Source of the DNA: Bacteroidota bacterium | GTDB taxonomy: Bacteria > Bacteroidota > Bacteroidia > M30B66 | Length of the DNA stretch: 64,000 nucleotides | Reading direction: 5' to 3' | Assembly: GCA_027490225.1 (NCBI GenBank) | Contig: JAIXYK010000011.1 | Location: forward strand, 1-64,000 | Part shown: positions 55,348 to 64,000 of the stretch, piece by piece | Numbering within the stretch: the first letter of the stretch is position 1 | How the letters are laid out: each line of letters begins with the position of its first letter | Translations under genes and position numbers: made by a program | Notes under the pieces: generated by a model | The model's input: only the letters and a program-made list of their open reading frames with translations | Told to the model about the DNA's origin: nothing | The model's database searches: none

Positions 55348-56865
55348 TTATTTTATTAAGGTGATATTTCCTTTTCTACTAATCTTTTCCTCACTTTTTA
55401 GTACCACTTCTAAACTATACACAAAAACATTTGTATTGAGTTCTTCCCCTTTGTATAAGCCATCCCAACAATCTCTAACATCAGTAGTTCTAAACACTAC
55501 TTCACCCCAACGGTTAAAAATTTTAAAATCAAGTTCCTTCACACAATTGGTTCCGTATAACCTCAAACATTCATTTTCTGGGTCACCTTCATTTCCCGGT
55601 GCAAATGCGGTCGGAACAAATAATTCATCACAAATAATCTCTACCTTTACTTCCACACAAGCGGTATCAGTACAGCCATTCTGACTAGTTCCTACAACAC
55701 AATAAGTTGTAGTTTCTATTGGATAAGCATCAGGATTGAAACAATTTTCGCAACTTAAATTGTTTGTAGGTGACCATAAATAAGCATTTGCTCCAAACGC
55801 AGCAATTACTGCAGTATCTCCCAATTCAATGGTTGTATCATTGCTTATAATCAAATCTGGTAATGGAAAAACATTTACCAAAACCTCAGCAGTATCAGGA
55901 CAACCGCCAGCATTTACAATTACCGAATAAGTAATATTTTCTTGCGGTGTTACTTCAATAGCAGCAGTTGTATCTGCTGTGCTCCACAAATAGCTTGTTC
56001 CTCCTGAAGCTTGTAAGGTGGTTGGCTCTTGAAGACAAATTGAAGTATCGCCAGAAATCTCTGCAATGGTTTCTGGAAACTCACTTATAGCTACAACACT
56101 TTTAGTGATGCTTGTGCATCCAGTTAAAGTATCAACAGCTTCTAAATAATATACACCAATTGAATCTGGTGTAAATTGAGTTGTATCGGCTGCTAGTAAA
56201 TTTAAACCAGTAGAATCGGCATACCAATTTACCAAAACGCCATCAGGAACTGTTGCATTCAAAACAGGAAGACTTGCTCCAGCGCAAATAGAAACTGAAG
56301 GTGCAATTATTGGCGGAGACACAATAGGACAAGGACAAGCAGGCGGCAAAACCTCTAAAGTATCTGTACACCCATTAAAAAGTAATGTTAACAATGCATT
56401 TGTACCTGAAGGAATATTTGAAATTAGATAGTTATTCAACGAGACAGAATCTACAGAGCCGGCATTGCTTTGCAAAACGCCACCTGTAACAGAAACTGAT
56501 AATGAATATGATTGTAAATCGGGTGCACAAATAGGTTGATCTAACAAGATAATTGAAGGTGCAATTAAAACTATACTAATAACCTGTGGAGCACCAACAC
56601 AGCCTTCTGCACTTGTTTCAGTTACCTGCAGTTGATAAGTCCCTACAATTGAATTCCACGCCACAGAAACAGAATCATTTCCTTGTCCAGTTAAAATTTG
56701 ACCATTTCCTTGGGTACTCCATTCGAATGTACTGCCAGCCCAGCCCACAACATGATAATTACTTACTGCATTAGTAACACACAGCGTATCAGCCTGACTC
56801 CATAAAGAAGTCAGGTTGAAAATTGCCGCAGTTACGAGCAGTAAATATTTAAAATGTTTCGACAT
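55348..56865 (-). CDS. T9SS type B cargo protein (gliding-motility-associated C-terminal domain)
   Basis: 505 aa with signal peptide (ending L-W-S-Q). An N-terminal Ig-like segment is followed at about 100-270 by a module (I-C-A-P-D-L-Q-S-Y-S-L-S-V, then C-P-C-P-I-V, V-N-W-Y-A-D) homologous to the duplicated module of the upstream 607-aa protein. Two further Ig/PKD-like domains follow. The last 90 residues are a type B sorting domain (F-V-P-T-A-F-A-P-G-N, then F-N-R-W-G-E-V-V-F, W-D-G, ending N-I-T-L-I-K). Eighteen bases separate it from the upstream gene and six from porP/sprF. Confidence 0.92.
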   Translation of the reverse strand: MSKHFKYLLLVTAAIFNLTSLWSQADTLCVTNAVSNYHVVGWAGSTFEWSTQGNGQILTGQGNDSVSVAWNSIVGTYQLQVTETSAEGCVGAPQVISIVLIAPSIILLDQPICAPDLQSYSLSVSVTGGVLQSNAGSVDSVSLNNYLISNIPSGTNALLTLLFNGCTDTLEVLPPACPCPIVSPPIIAPSVSICAGASLPVLNATVPDGVLVNWYADSTGLNLLAADTTQFTPDSIGVYYLEAVDTLTGCTSITKSVVAISEFPETIAEISGDTSICLQEPTTLQASGGTSYLWSTADTTAAIEVTPQENITYSVIVNAGGCPDTAEVLVNVFPLPDLIISNDTTIELGDTAVIAAFGANAYLWSPTNNLSCENCFNPDAYPIETTTYCVVGTSQNGCTDTACVEVKVEIICDELFVPTAFAPGNEGDPENECLRLYGTNCVKELDFKIFNRWGEVVFRTTDVRDCWDGLYKGEELNTNVFVYSLEVVLKSEEKISRKGNITLIK

Positions 56866-56883
56866 TTATTTTAATCTCGTTCT

Positions 56884-58707
56884 CTAATCGTGGAAAATTG
56901 GTGAGGTTGTAGGAACAGGATTCACAGTTACAGTAACTGTAGCAGTATTCACACAACCATTTCCATCTGTACCTGATACCACATAAGCTTGTGTTGAAAC
57001 TGGACTAGCCGTAACCGGACTTCCTGTAGATGAAGACAGCCCAGTAGAAGGACTCCAAGAATATGATAAACCTCCAGTTGCCGTTAATACCACATTATTT
57101 CCTACGCATATTATTTCATCTAATCCTGCACTTATAGAAGGCAAAGGATTTTGAGTAACGATAACAGCTGTTCTTGTAGCGCTTAAGCAACCAGTAGAAA
57201 TTTCCCTTGCTATTGCATAAAAAGTTCCAGGCCCAGTTGGAGTGTAAGAAGTGGTATTGCTTGCCAATAAAGTTCCTGCCGAAGCAGCATCATACCAATC
57301 TACCGCAATACCTGCAGGAACTGTAACCGAAATAGTTGGAATTGGGCTTCCAATGCAATAAGCAGCATTTGCAACAAAAACCGGCGGTGTAATAAGTGGG
57401 CAAGCACAGTTAGGTGAAGTTACCGCTAAAGTTGCGCTACATGGCGCTGAGGTAACTGTTAAGGTAATGTTTGTTCCTGTTGAAACGTTGCTTATTGTCC
57501 AAATATTACCAGTTGTATTTACAACTGTTCCTGACGTACTTGTTACCGTTCCTGCGCTTACAGTAACCTCAACAGAGTAAGTTAATAAATCTACAGAGCA
57601 AGTTGGACCGTTGGAAATGCTTATTGTAGGAAGCGGATTTTGAGTGACTGTTACAGCCGTTCTGGTTAAACTTAAACAACCATTTACAAGATTCCTAGCC
57701 TCTGCGTAATAAGTTCCAGGTCCTGATGGCGTGTAAGAATTACTAGCACTTACCAAAAGGTTTCCTGCTGTTGCTGCATCATACCAATCAACTGCAACTC
57801 CTCCAGGAACTGTTACAGAAATTGAAGGAATTGAACTTCCCGTGCAATAAGATGCATTTGCAACAAAAACAGGTGCTGCAACCACAGGACAAGGACAATT
57901 AGGAGATAATATTGGCAGCGTCGCCGGACAAGATGCACTTGTTACAGTTGCTGTAATATTTGTACCTGTAGGAATGTTACTGATGGACCAAATATTTCCT
58001 GTGGTATTTAAAACTGTTCCTGCGGTACTCGTTACCGTTCCTGCACTAACAGTTACTGATACAGAATAAGTTAATAAATCTGGAGCACAAGCAGCAGCTG
58101 TAGAAACTGATATTGTTGGAACTGGATTTACCGTTACTGTAACATCATCTGTACTAACACAACCGTTTGCATCTGTTCCTGTAACAGTGTAAGTAATAGT
58201 AGAGGCAGGAGTTGCAGTTACACTGGCTCCAGTAACAGCAGATAAGGCCGTTGCGGGGCTCCATGCATATGTTGCAGCTCCAGTGGCGGTAAGTGTTGTT
58301 GGTGAGCCCGCACAAATTGCCACATTCGAACCTGCATTTATTGTAGGCAAAGGAACAATTTGAACGTTCAACTGCATGGGCGTTCCTGGGCAGCCCCCGT
58401 TTGTTTCTATTACTTGTAAAACATACGTTCCAGCTGGTGTTGTTCCCCAGTTTATAGAAATAGCATTACTACTGGCACCAGGGCCTTGGTTAGTAGCAAT
58501 ACTTCCTGTAAAACCTGCAGTTAGTATTGACCATGCATAAGTGGAACCAGTTGTTCCTGCTCCTGCATTTTCTGTATAATCTACCCTGTATGGTTCTGTA
58601 GAACCAAAACAGACCACATGTGGATCACTGCTGTTGGTTTGAGCTTCAACTAATGGACTCAATAAAAGCCCAAATAGCAGCAGCAAGATAAGTTTGGTTG
58701 TTTTCAT
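56884..58707 (-). CDS. Secreted Ig-like repeat protein with P-I-F-H-D tail, no known sorting domain
   Basis: 607 aa from ATG 58707 (MKTTKLILLLLFGLLLSPLVEAQ signal); 50 further in-frame codons upstream overlap the preceding gene and are rejected. Architecture: N-terminal Ig-like domain, an Ig domain (Y-A-W-S-P-A-T-A-L), two near-identical 163-residue modules, another Ig domain (Y-S-W-S-P-S-T-G-L) and the end N-P-V-P-T-T-S-P-I-F-H-D. It has neither a type A nor a type B sorting domain. The neighbouring 1243-aa protein ends in almost the same way. Comparable in position to SprC/SprD of the Flavobacterium sprCDBF operon, but homology to them is not shown. Confidence 0.8.
   Translation of the reverse strand: MKTTKLILLLLFGLLLSPLVEAQTNSSDPHVVCFGSTEPYRVDYTENAGAGTTGSTYAWSILTAGFTGSIATNQGPGASSNAISINWGTTPAGTYVLQVIETNGGCPGTPMQLNVQIVPLPTINAGSNVAICAGSPTTLTATGAATYAWSPATALSAVTGASVTATPASTITYTVTGTDANGCVSTDDVTVTVNPVPTISVSTAAACAPDLLTYSVSVTVSAGTVTSTAGTVLNTTGNIWSISNIPTGTNITATVTSASCPATLPILSPNCPCPVVAAPVFVANASYCTGSSIPSISVTVPGGVAVDWYDAATAGNLLVSASNSYTPSGPGTYYAEARNLVNGCLSLTRTAVTVTQNPLPTISISNGPTCSVDLLTYSVEVTVSAGTVTSTSGTVVNTTGNIWTISNVSTGTNITLTVTSAPCSATLAVTSPNCACPLITPPVFVANAAYCIGSPIPTISVTVPAGIAVDWYDAASAGTLLASNTTSYTPTGPGTFYAIAREISTGCLSATRTAVIVTQNPLPSISAGLDEIICVGNNVVLTATGGLSYSWSPSTGLSSSTGSPVTASPVSTQAYVVSGTDGNGCVNTATVTVTVNPVPTTSPIFHD
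57151..58129 (-). repeat. In-frame tandem duplication of 489 bp
   Basis: Two copies of a 163-codon module lie head to tail in the 607-aa protein gene; equivalent points are 57151 and 57640. Shared landmarks are D-L-L-T-Y-S-V-x-V-T-V-S-A-G-T-V-T-S-T, T-T-G-N-I-W, C-P-C-P/C-A-C-P, and V-D-W-Y-D-A-A. A more diverged third copy is in the adjacent 505-aa type B cargo. Confidence 0.85.
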
Positions 58708-58718
58708 AGTGTAATTGT

Positions 58719-61700
58719 TTAGTCGTGGTAAATAGGTGTAGTGATTGGGATTGGATTTACTGTTGAATTTAAAGTTGTGGTCGTGGCACATTGACCGCTT
58801 GTTGGTGTAAATGTATAAGTTGCACTGCTGGTGTTGTTCACTGTTAACGGTGACCAAGATCCTGTTATGCTATTGTTTGAGGTATTTACAAGTAATGGGG
58901 CTGTTTGTCCGGTGCAGAAGGGTGACAATGCTGTAAATGTTGGAACAGTTGGAGCATTCACAGTAACAGGTAATGTAACCAATGGAGATGTGCAACTTCC
59001 TAAAGATGCTGGTCCTACAATTTGCAAAGAAATATTGTAAGTTGTAGCTGATGCAAATCCAATTGTATAAGGTCCTGCGCCTGTTCCACTAATAACATTA
59101 ACACCTGCTGGCCAAGTCCAGTTATATGTTGAACCAGGACATGATGTTCCGACAAATGTAACTGTTGCGTTTTGCCCCAAACAAATAGGATTAGGACTTA
59201 CCGTAAATGTTGCAATTGGTTTTGGTCTTATTGTTACGGGAACAACTAATGCTGTACCTGTGCAAGTTCCTAAAGAAGGAGTTATCGTATAATTTACTAC
59301 TTGATCTGTACAAGTGTTATTTGGAATTGCATTGGCAATAGGACTACCTGTTCCGCTACTTCCATTTGAGCCAGTCCAATTTATACTTGCCCCAAGAGGA
59401 TTTGTTGTAAGATTAATGGTAGACGTTGATGCGGTAGGTAATGTTGGCCCAGAACAAGTTGAATAACTTGGCAATGCTGATAATACTGATGGAATTGCAT
59501 TTACAGTAATTGTCATTGTAGCTGTGGTTGCGCATACTCCAGCTGCAGGTGTAAATGTGTAAGTTGTAGTGGTGGTATTGTTTATTGCTGGTGACCAAGT
59601 TCCAGTAATGCCATTAGTAGATGTTGTTGGCAATGCCGAAAGTGTAGCACCTGAACAAATAGCAGCAACCTGATTAAATGTTGGTGTTATAGGGTTTATC
59701 GCAGTTACGCAGGTTTGTGAAAAACAATCCGCGCTTAAAGAATAAGTAACAGGATTTGGTCTTCCGAACCCAAAATTAATAGAAACACTTCCATAATTAT
59801 TTTCATTCGGACCTGCTGGTGTTAAAAATTGATTGCTCACAAAAGTTGTTAGAAATTGTCCTGGGTCATTCACCATCATGGTAAAAAAACTGATGTTTCC
59901 TGTTGGGTTTCCAAGTTCATTCATTGGAATTTTGAATTCAAAGCCTTGTGTAAAAACACCCACACCTGCATTACCTATAAATCCAAAGTTAGGTGAACCA
60001 TTTGCTGAACCAAGAAATACAGAGCTATTATTAGGTATGTCGTACAAATCAAAAAAAACATCTCCGAAAGCCTGATTAACACCTAAAATATAATCTGGAA
60101 AAAACCCTGCGTCAAAAGTTATGGAACTGTTCAGATTTTCCATAGAATAATAGGGTGCATTGCTTCTTGCTATCCAAGCTCCCAAATTATTAACCCCTCC
60201 AGCCCGACAATCAATAAATAAAAGTATTTTATTATTAGAACCATTTACCAAATTAGCAGCTATTCCTACATTTAAAAAATTACCAATATTGTTTACATAA
60301 AGTGCATCTAAATTATTACCAGGTCCAAATCCACTATTTGCTGGTCCTCCTGTGGATTTAGCAATAGGATTTCCCCATTCAGGTTCTGAAAAATTTCCTT
60401 CGAACAAAAAAGGAGGTGGCGGATAAGAAATCACACAAACTTCGTCACCAGTTACTAAAACAGGACTTGTAAAAGTATTGGTACTACTAGGGATTCCCTG
60501 TGAAGTTCCATTTATAGTAAATTCGTAAAGCGCTCCATTTCCTGCAGTAAAAGTAAGCGGAACTCCAGCGCATGGAAGTGTGGGTGTTACAGTTGGTGTT
60601 GCAGGTAAATTATTGATTACAACTGTTTGTATTACTGAAATAGCAGGACAAATACCTGAACCGGCAACTGTGTAAGTTATAGTGTAAGTCCCGGCAGTAC
60701 TGGTCGAAGGCACAATTGCACCAGTTGATGTATTAATACTTAATCCCGATGGACTTGCACTGTAAGTCCCGCCAGTAATTCCTGTAAACGTTGGCAATTG
60801 AGAAGTAGTAATATTCGTACAAAATGGTGCTCCTGCATATGAAATTGTTGTAGGAGTAAATGGTGTAAAATTTACATTTACCTGGTCAGTTGCGGTACAA
60901 CCATTTGCATCAGTAACAGTAACAGTATACACGGTGTTTGCTGTAGGACCAACTATCGGATTTGCAGAAGTTGCTCCACTTATAATACCTGTAGCAGGCA
61001 ACCAGGAATATGTATAAGAACCCGCACCACCTGTAGCAGTAGGAGAACCTCCGATTATTACTTGGCCAGAATTTGCACAATTAGAAACGTTGGCGCCTGC
61101 ATTAGCCGTTAAACTGCTATTAGGGGCGAAATTAATACATCCACTTGTGCTAGTATTGCCGCATAAATCACTTATTCCGCCTGCTGTATTTGTAATACAT
61201 AAATTGTAGGTACCAATTATAGTAATTGCCGGAGAAACATTAAATGTTAACTCCTGAGAAAATTGCGTTCCTCCTCCGGTGCATGATTCTACATTTATAG
61301 AAGTAATGGTGTAAGGCCCCCCTGGTCCTGTAATTGAGAAATCTCCTGCCTGAATGCTACTGCATAGAGTGGGCTCAGAAAACTCCATTTGAAATGTTAC
61401 TCCTACACAATCATCGCTTGATACACTTTCTACTACTGGTGCAACATTATCGAATAAAGAGGCTGTTGACGGAGATAAATCTATAAAATATCCTCCTTGA
61501 GAAGCATCAAAATTACTTACCAAAATAGCATATGAATTACCGGCAGTTACTGGAATACTCGCGTTAAATGATTCATCTACATCGGTAGCACTGTTTCCAC
61601 TGCCAAAATAAGGCGTTGCACTATAAGCGCCAGTTTGTCCAGCCCAAGTTCCAACATCAAATGAATAATTACAACTAATCTCAGCACTAGAACCATCAGA

Positions 61701-62450
61701 AATTCCATCACAACCATCATTTGTAATATCATACAAAGCCCAATCATAATCATCGTCAGACAAATTTGGGGAAATTATAAATGAAAGATTCCCACTCGAT
61801 GCTGCTGTAAAAACATACCATGAGTTATTCAATTCACCGTCTTGCAAGCAAGAACCAGCAGGTACTATGTCGCTTCCATTATTCCCAATATAGCCATTAG
61901 GCTGATAGTATTGCTCTAAACAAATAGGTATTGCCCCATTACAATCTTGTTGTGAAAAGGTAGCTGGAATTGGACATGGCTGGCAAGAAATTAATCCTGT
62001 CCACCCCGGATCTCTATTGCTTCCATCAGAAATAAATTCAAATGTTAAACATCCTGAAGAAGAAGCTACGGGAAATGATGTAGGAAAGGGGCCTCCACTA
62101 ATATCAAACATATATGTTGCCGGATTTACTATTGGCCCATCATAAACGCTCAAATAATCATATACTGTTCCAAAAATAATATCATTTACATTAAACTGAG
62201 TAAAATCAACTGTAATGCATTGCCCCGGTGTATTGCTGCAAAAAGTATAAGTAGAAGAACTACCATTGGCATAATTGCTAGTTGGTCCGCCGCTATCATA
62301 AAAGGTACCTGAACAAGTGGTTACGCTGCTGTCAATGGAGCCTGTTGGCATTGTATAAACTTGCCCTTTCAAATTAGAAACTTGAAAAACGCAAAACAAC
62401 AAATACGTTAGGTAAGTAAGGTGTTTCAAATCCCAAGTCTTTTTTTCCAA
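58719..62450 (-). CDS. Large secreted multidomain protein (CUB, Ig-like) with P-I-Y-H-D tail
   Basis: 1243 aa. The start at ATG 62450 overlaps the 164-aa gene by 25 bases and is followed by a signal-like stretch (LTYLTYLLFCVFQVSNLKGQ). In order: a CUB-like domain (about 30-145, with F-Y-D-S-G-G-P, Y-D-Y-L-S-V-Y-D-G-P and G-C-L-T-F-E-F); a domain with L-N-N-S-W-Y-V-F-T and D-Y-D-W-A-L-Y-D-I typical of Bacteroidota surface proteins; an Ig/SbsA-like domain; several PKD/Ig-like repeats; and a segment near 690-850 that reads like a cell-surface beta domain. The C-terminus is N-P-I-P-I-T-T-P-I-Y-H-D, without a known T9SS signal. Eleven bases separate it from the 607-aa gene. Confidence 0.82.
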   Translation of the reverse strand: MEKKTWDLKHLTYLTYLLFCVFQVSNLKGQVYTMPTGSIDSSVTTCSGTFYDSGGPTSNYANGSSSTYTFCSNTPGQCITVDFTQFNVNDIIFGTVYDYLSVYDGPIVNPATYMFDISGGPFPTSFPVASSSGCLTFEFISDGSNRDPGWTGLISCQPCPIPATFSQQDCNGAIPICLEQYYQPNGYIGNNGSDIVPAGSCLQDGELNNSWYVFTAASSGNLSFIISPNLSDDDYDWALYDITNDGCDGISDGSSAEISCNYSFDVGTWAGQTGAYSATPYFGSGNSATDVDESFNASIPVTAGNSYAILVSNFDASQGGYFIDLSPSTASLFDNVAPVVESVSSDDCVGVTFQMEFSEPTLCSSIQAGDFSITGPGGPYTITSINVESCTGGGTQFSQELTFNVSPAITIIGTYNLCITNTAGGISDLCGNTSTSGCINFAPNSSLTANAGANVSNCANSGQVIIGGSPTATGGAGSYTYSWLPATGIISGATSANPIVGPTANTVYTVTVTDANGCTATDQVNVNFTPFTPTTISYAGAPFCTNITTSQLPTFTGITGGTYSASPSGLSINTSTGAIVPSTSTAGTYTITYTVAGSGICPAISVIQTVVINNLPATPTVTPTLPCAGVPLTFTAGNGALYEFTINGTSQGIPSSTNTFTSPVLVTGDEVCVISYPPPPFLFEGNFSEPEWGNPIAKSTGGPANSGFGPGNNLDALYVNNIGNFLNVGIAANLVNGSNNKILLFIDCRAGGVNNLGAWIARSNAPYYSMENLNSSITFDAGFFPDYILGVNQAFGDVFFDLYDIPNNSSVFLGSANGSPNFGFIGNAGVGVFTQGFEFKIPMNELGNPTGNISFFTMMVNDPGQFLTTFVSNQFLTPAGPNENNYGSVSINFGFGRPNPVTYSLSADCFSQTCVTAINPITPTFNQVAAICSGATLSALPTTSTNGITGTWSPAINNTTTTTYTFTPAAGVCATTATMTITVNAIPSVLSALPSYSTCSGPTLPTASTSTINLTTNPLGASINWTGSNGSSGTGSPIANAIPNNTCTDQVVNYTITPSLGTCTGTALVVPVTIRPKPIATFTVSPNPICLGQNATVTFVGTSCPGSTYNWTWPAGVNVISGTGAGPYTIGFASATTYNISLQIVGPASLGSCTSPLVTLPVTVNAPTVPTFTALSPFCTGQTAPLLVNTSNNSITGSWSPLTVNNTSSATYTFTPTSGQCATTTTLNSTVNPIPITTPIYHD

Positions 62451-62920
62451 TTCAACAATTCAACTTTATTAAGCAAATAAACTTTCTGAGACTTTGGCTC
62501 ATTCTTGGTTTTCTTTTTTAAGATTTGTGCCTCTTCATTTTTTTGAATCTTTTTCTTTTGAAAAATCAAAATAGGCTCATGTGCATTGCTCAATTCTTTA
62601 AATATACTTTTTTGATCATTGCTGAATTTTTGAAAATCTACATAACTTACATTTGAATAATCTGCAGGAGATTCAACAATTGATTGATATAAAGTATGAT
62701 TGGCTTCAATCCATTTCAAAATGCTTTCACCGTACTTTAGCGAATCGTTGGCTGAACTATTCCTTTTAAGTCTGGGAAAACCAGCTACATCTACTCCAAC
62801 AATCCAAAATTTAGGAAAATCTGTGTTTCGATTGTATTTTCTAAAAATCGTGTCTTGCGCATTTAGATTATCATTACAAAAAAAAACAAAAAGCAATAAA
62901 ATTGGTAGTTTTATCTTCAT
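62426..62920 (-). CDS. Secreted hypothetical protein, first gene of the T9SS cluster
   Basis: 164 aa with signal peptide (MKIKLPILLLFVFFCNDNLNAQ). The mature part is not recognised; it contains F-W-I-V-G-V-D-V-A-G-F-P-R-L near residue 40 and a lysine-rich C-terminal third (KKKIQKNEEAQILKKKTK). Its end overlaps the 1243-aa gene, so the two are translationally coupled. As the lead gene of a cluster of T9SS cargo and a PorP/SprF protein, it could be a periplasmic chaperone or accessory factor; that is context only. The 198-bp gap to purF holds no further gene that I can see. Confidence 0.65.
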   Translation of the reverse strand: MKIKLPILLLFVFFCNDNLNAQDTIFRKYNRNTDFPKFWIVGVDVAGFPRLKRNSSANDSLKYGESILKWIEANHTLYQSIVESPADYSNVSYVDFQKFSNDQKSIFKELSNAHEPILIFQKKKIQKNEEAQILKKKTKNEPKSQKVYLLNKVELLNWKKRLGI

Positions 62921-63118
62921 ATAAGCATTGAAAAGTCTCTGTTTAATTAAAAACAGAAATAACTTCAGTGTGCAATATACACAAAGGCTTTTAATAATTA
63001 AAAAATGAAGCCCTAGCTCCCAAAATCCTCGAAAGAAAAATCATAAACTACGCATATCTGGTGATTTAGATTTAATTCTAAAAAACTATAACAGTCAATA
63101 AAGCAATTAAAAAGAAAT

Positions 63119-64000
63119 CTAATATGCCCTTTCGTTCACCTTGTTGTAAAAATTGATAAAGGCCCTGTTTACCACTTTGTTTCCGCCAGGTGTTGGGTAA
63201 TTGCCAGAAAAATACCAATCGCCGGTGTGGTTTGGAATGGCATGGTGCAAATCTTCTAAGTTTTGAAATATCACCACAACCTCAGCTTTAATGCCTTTAG
63301 GTTTCACCAATTCGGCAATCTTATCAGAAATTTCTTGTTCTGTAAAAGGCTCATAAATGCGTTTTACCACATTTCTCATTTCTTCTTTCGGGTAGCTATC
63401 TTGGGCAATGCATTGTTCATACACTTCATCAACCATGTAAGTAGTTCCATTGTCTTTGTGCAAAGCTATTGCCGCCTGAAATGCAATAAAATCGCCCATC
63501 TTAGCCATGTCAATTCCATAACAATCAGGATACCTGATTTGAGGTGCAGATGAAACAATTACAATTCTTTTCGGTCCTAATCGGTCCAGTATTTTTAAAA
63601 TACTTTGCTTTAATGTGGTACCGCGAACAATAGAATCATCCACAATAACCAAGGTATCAACATCATCTTTTACAACTCCATACGTAACATCGTACACATG
63701 CGCCACCATTTCATCGCGGTGCAAATCGTCGGTTATAAAAGTGCGGAGCTTTACATCTTTTATGGCCAGTTTTTCGGTGCGTATTTTTCGTGATAAAATA
63801 CTTTGCAGCCTTGCTTCCGAAAATTCACCATTCAACTGTAATATTTGTCGCTGCTTTTCTCTGTTTAACCAGGCATTTACACCTTCAATCAATCCTAAAT
63901 AGGCTGTTTCAGCTGTATTGGGAATGTAGGAGAAAACGGTGTTTTCAATGTCGTAATCTATTGTTTTGAGAATTTTTTTACTGATTTGTTCACCCAATGC
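63119..64000 (-). CDS. purF: Amidophosphoribosyltransferase, C-terminal part (5' end outside window)
   Basis: About 294 codons of the enzyme that makes phosphoribosylamine from PRPP and glutamine, the first step of purine synthesis. The phosphoribosyltransferase domain has the PRPP loop V-I-V-D-D-S-I-V-R-G-T-T, and further on S-S-A-P-Q-I-R-Y-P-D-C-Y-G-I-D and M-G-D-F-I-A-F. The N-terminal glutamine amidotransferase domain lies beyond base 64000; the frame is open to the window edge. A Bacteroidota-style C-terminal extension (H-T-G-D-W-Y-F-S-G-N-Y-P-T-P-G-G) ends the protein. Confidence 0.93.
   Translation of the reverse strand, partial: ALGEQISKKILKTIDYDIENTVFSYIPNTAETAYLGLIEGVNAWLNREKQRQILQLNGEFSEARLQSILSRKIRTEKLAIKDVKLRTFITDDLHRDEMVAHVYDVTYGVVKDDVDTLVIVDDSIVRGTTLKQSILKILDRLGPKRIVIVSSAPQIRYPDCYGIDMAKMGDFIAFQAAIALHKDNGTTYMVDEVYEQCIAQDSYPKEEMRNVVKRIYEPFTEQEISDKIAELVKPKGIKAEVVVIFQNLEDLHHAIPNHTGDWYFSGNYPTPGGNKVVNRAFINFYNKVNERAY

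Noticed and set aside
58708-58857. Upstream in-frame extension of the 607-aa T9SS protein
   Set aside because: It overlaps the end of the 1243-aa gene and precedes a standard signal peptide at ATG 58707.
54319-62450. The three large T9SS-cluster ORFs as one gene split by frameshifts or stops
   Set aside because: Each has its own ATG and signal peptide, stops are followed by short normal gaps, and two share a defined C-terminal tail.

Overview
The window is a gene-dense, AT-rich stretch of a Bacteroidota chromosome, probably from the Flavobacteriia/Chitinophagia side of the phylum. The evidence is consistent: type IX secretion system (T9SS) cargo proteins with type A and type B C-terminal sorting domains, a PorP/SprF-family outer-membrane protein, a fused SecDF, lipoproteins with acidic residues just after the lipid-modified cysteine, almost no Shine-Dalgarno sequences, and promoters with the Bacteroidota -7 box TAnnTTTG. 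There are no rRNA or tRNA genes, no CRISPR array and no recognisable transposase or prophage.

Layout. 1-4.9 kb: a truncated acyl-CoA desaturase, dnaX (with an A10 slippery run and a -1 frame stop right after it, as in dnaX genes that make both tau and gamma) and gyrB. 4.9-14.4 kb: mostly minus-strand accessory genes, namely a lipoprotein, two tiny ORFs, an operon DUF2157 / DUF4401 / GDYXXLXY / TonB-C protein, several unknown membrane or secreted proteins, and an SDR-plus-membrane-protein operon divergent from a MerR regulator. 14.6-21.7 kb: one giant T9SS type B adhesin-like protein with a GC-rich intergenic patch on each side. 21.8-24.6 kb: lipoprotein, DUF6580 membrane protein and FAD oxidoreductase. 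24.6-33 kb (minus): subtilase, HMG-CoA lyase, pyrD, tatA, secDF. 33-41.6 kb: VCBS/FG-GAP T9SS protein, acyl-CoA dehydrogenase, PKD protein, biotin carboxylase, second subtilase. 41.7-46.8 kb: sucC, an operon of START-like protein / LolD-type ATPase / ispE, a frameshifted YdeI-type gene, and a PLP-dependent class V aminotransferase. 47-52 kb: a carbohydrate operon (GH13, esterase, GH92) without SusC/SusD. 52-54.3 kb: a repeat-rich intergenic region, a methyltransferase, an SUMF1-family gene cut by an in-frame stop at a poly(A) run, and another GC-rich patch. 54.3-62.9 kb: a five-gene minus-strand T9SS cluster. 63.1-64 kb: the 3' part of purF.

The most interesting parts are the dnaX slippage site, and the T9SS cluster in which two large secreted proteins lack a known sorting domain but share the same C-terminal tail (P-I-Y/F-H-D) beside a type B cargo and a PorP/SprF protein. 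Also notable are hairpins that abut start codons (one with a -7 box in its loop), genes that look leaderless, and two freshly broken genes.
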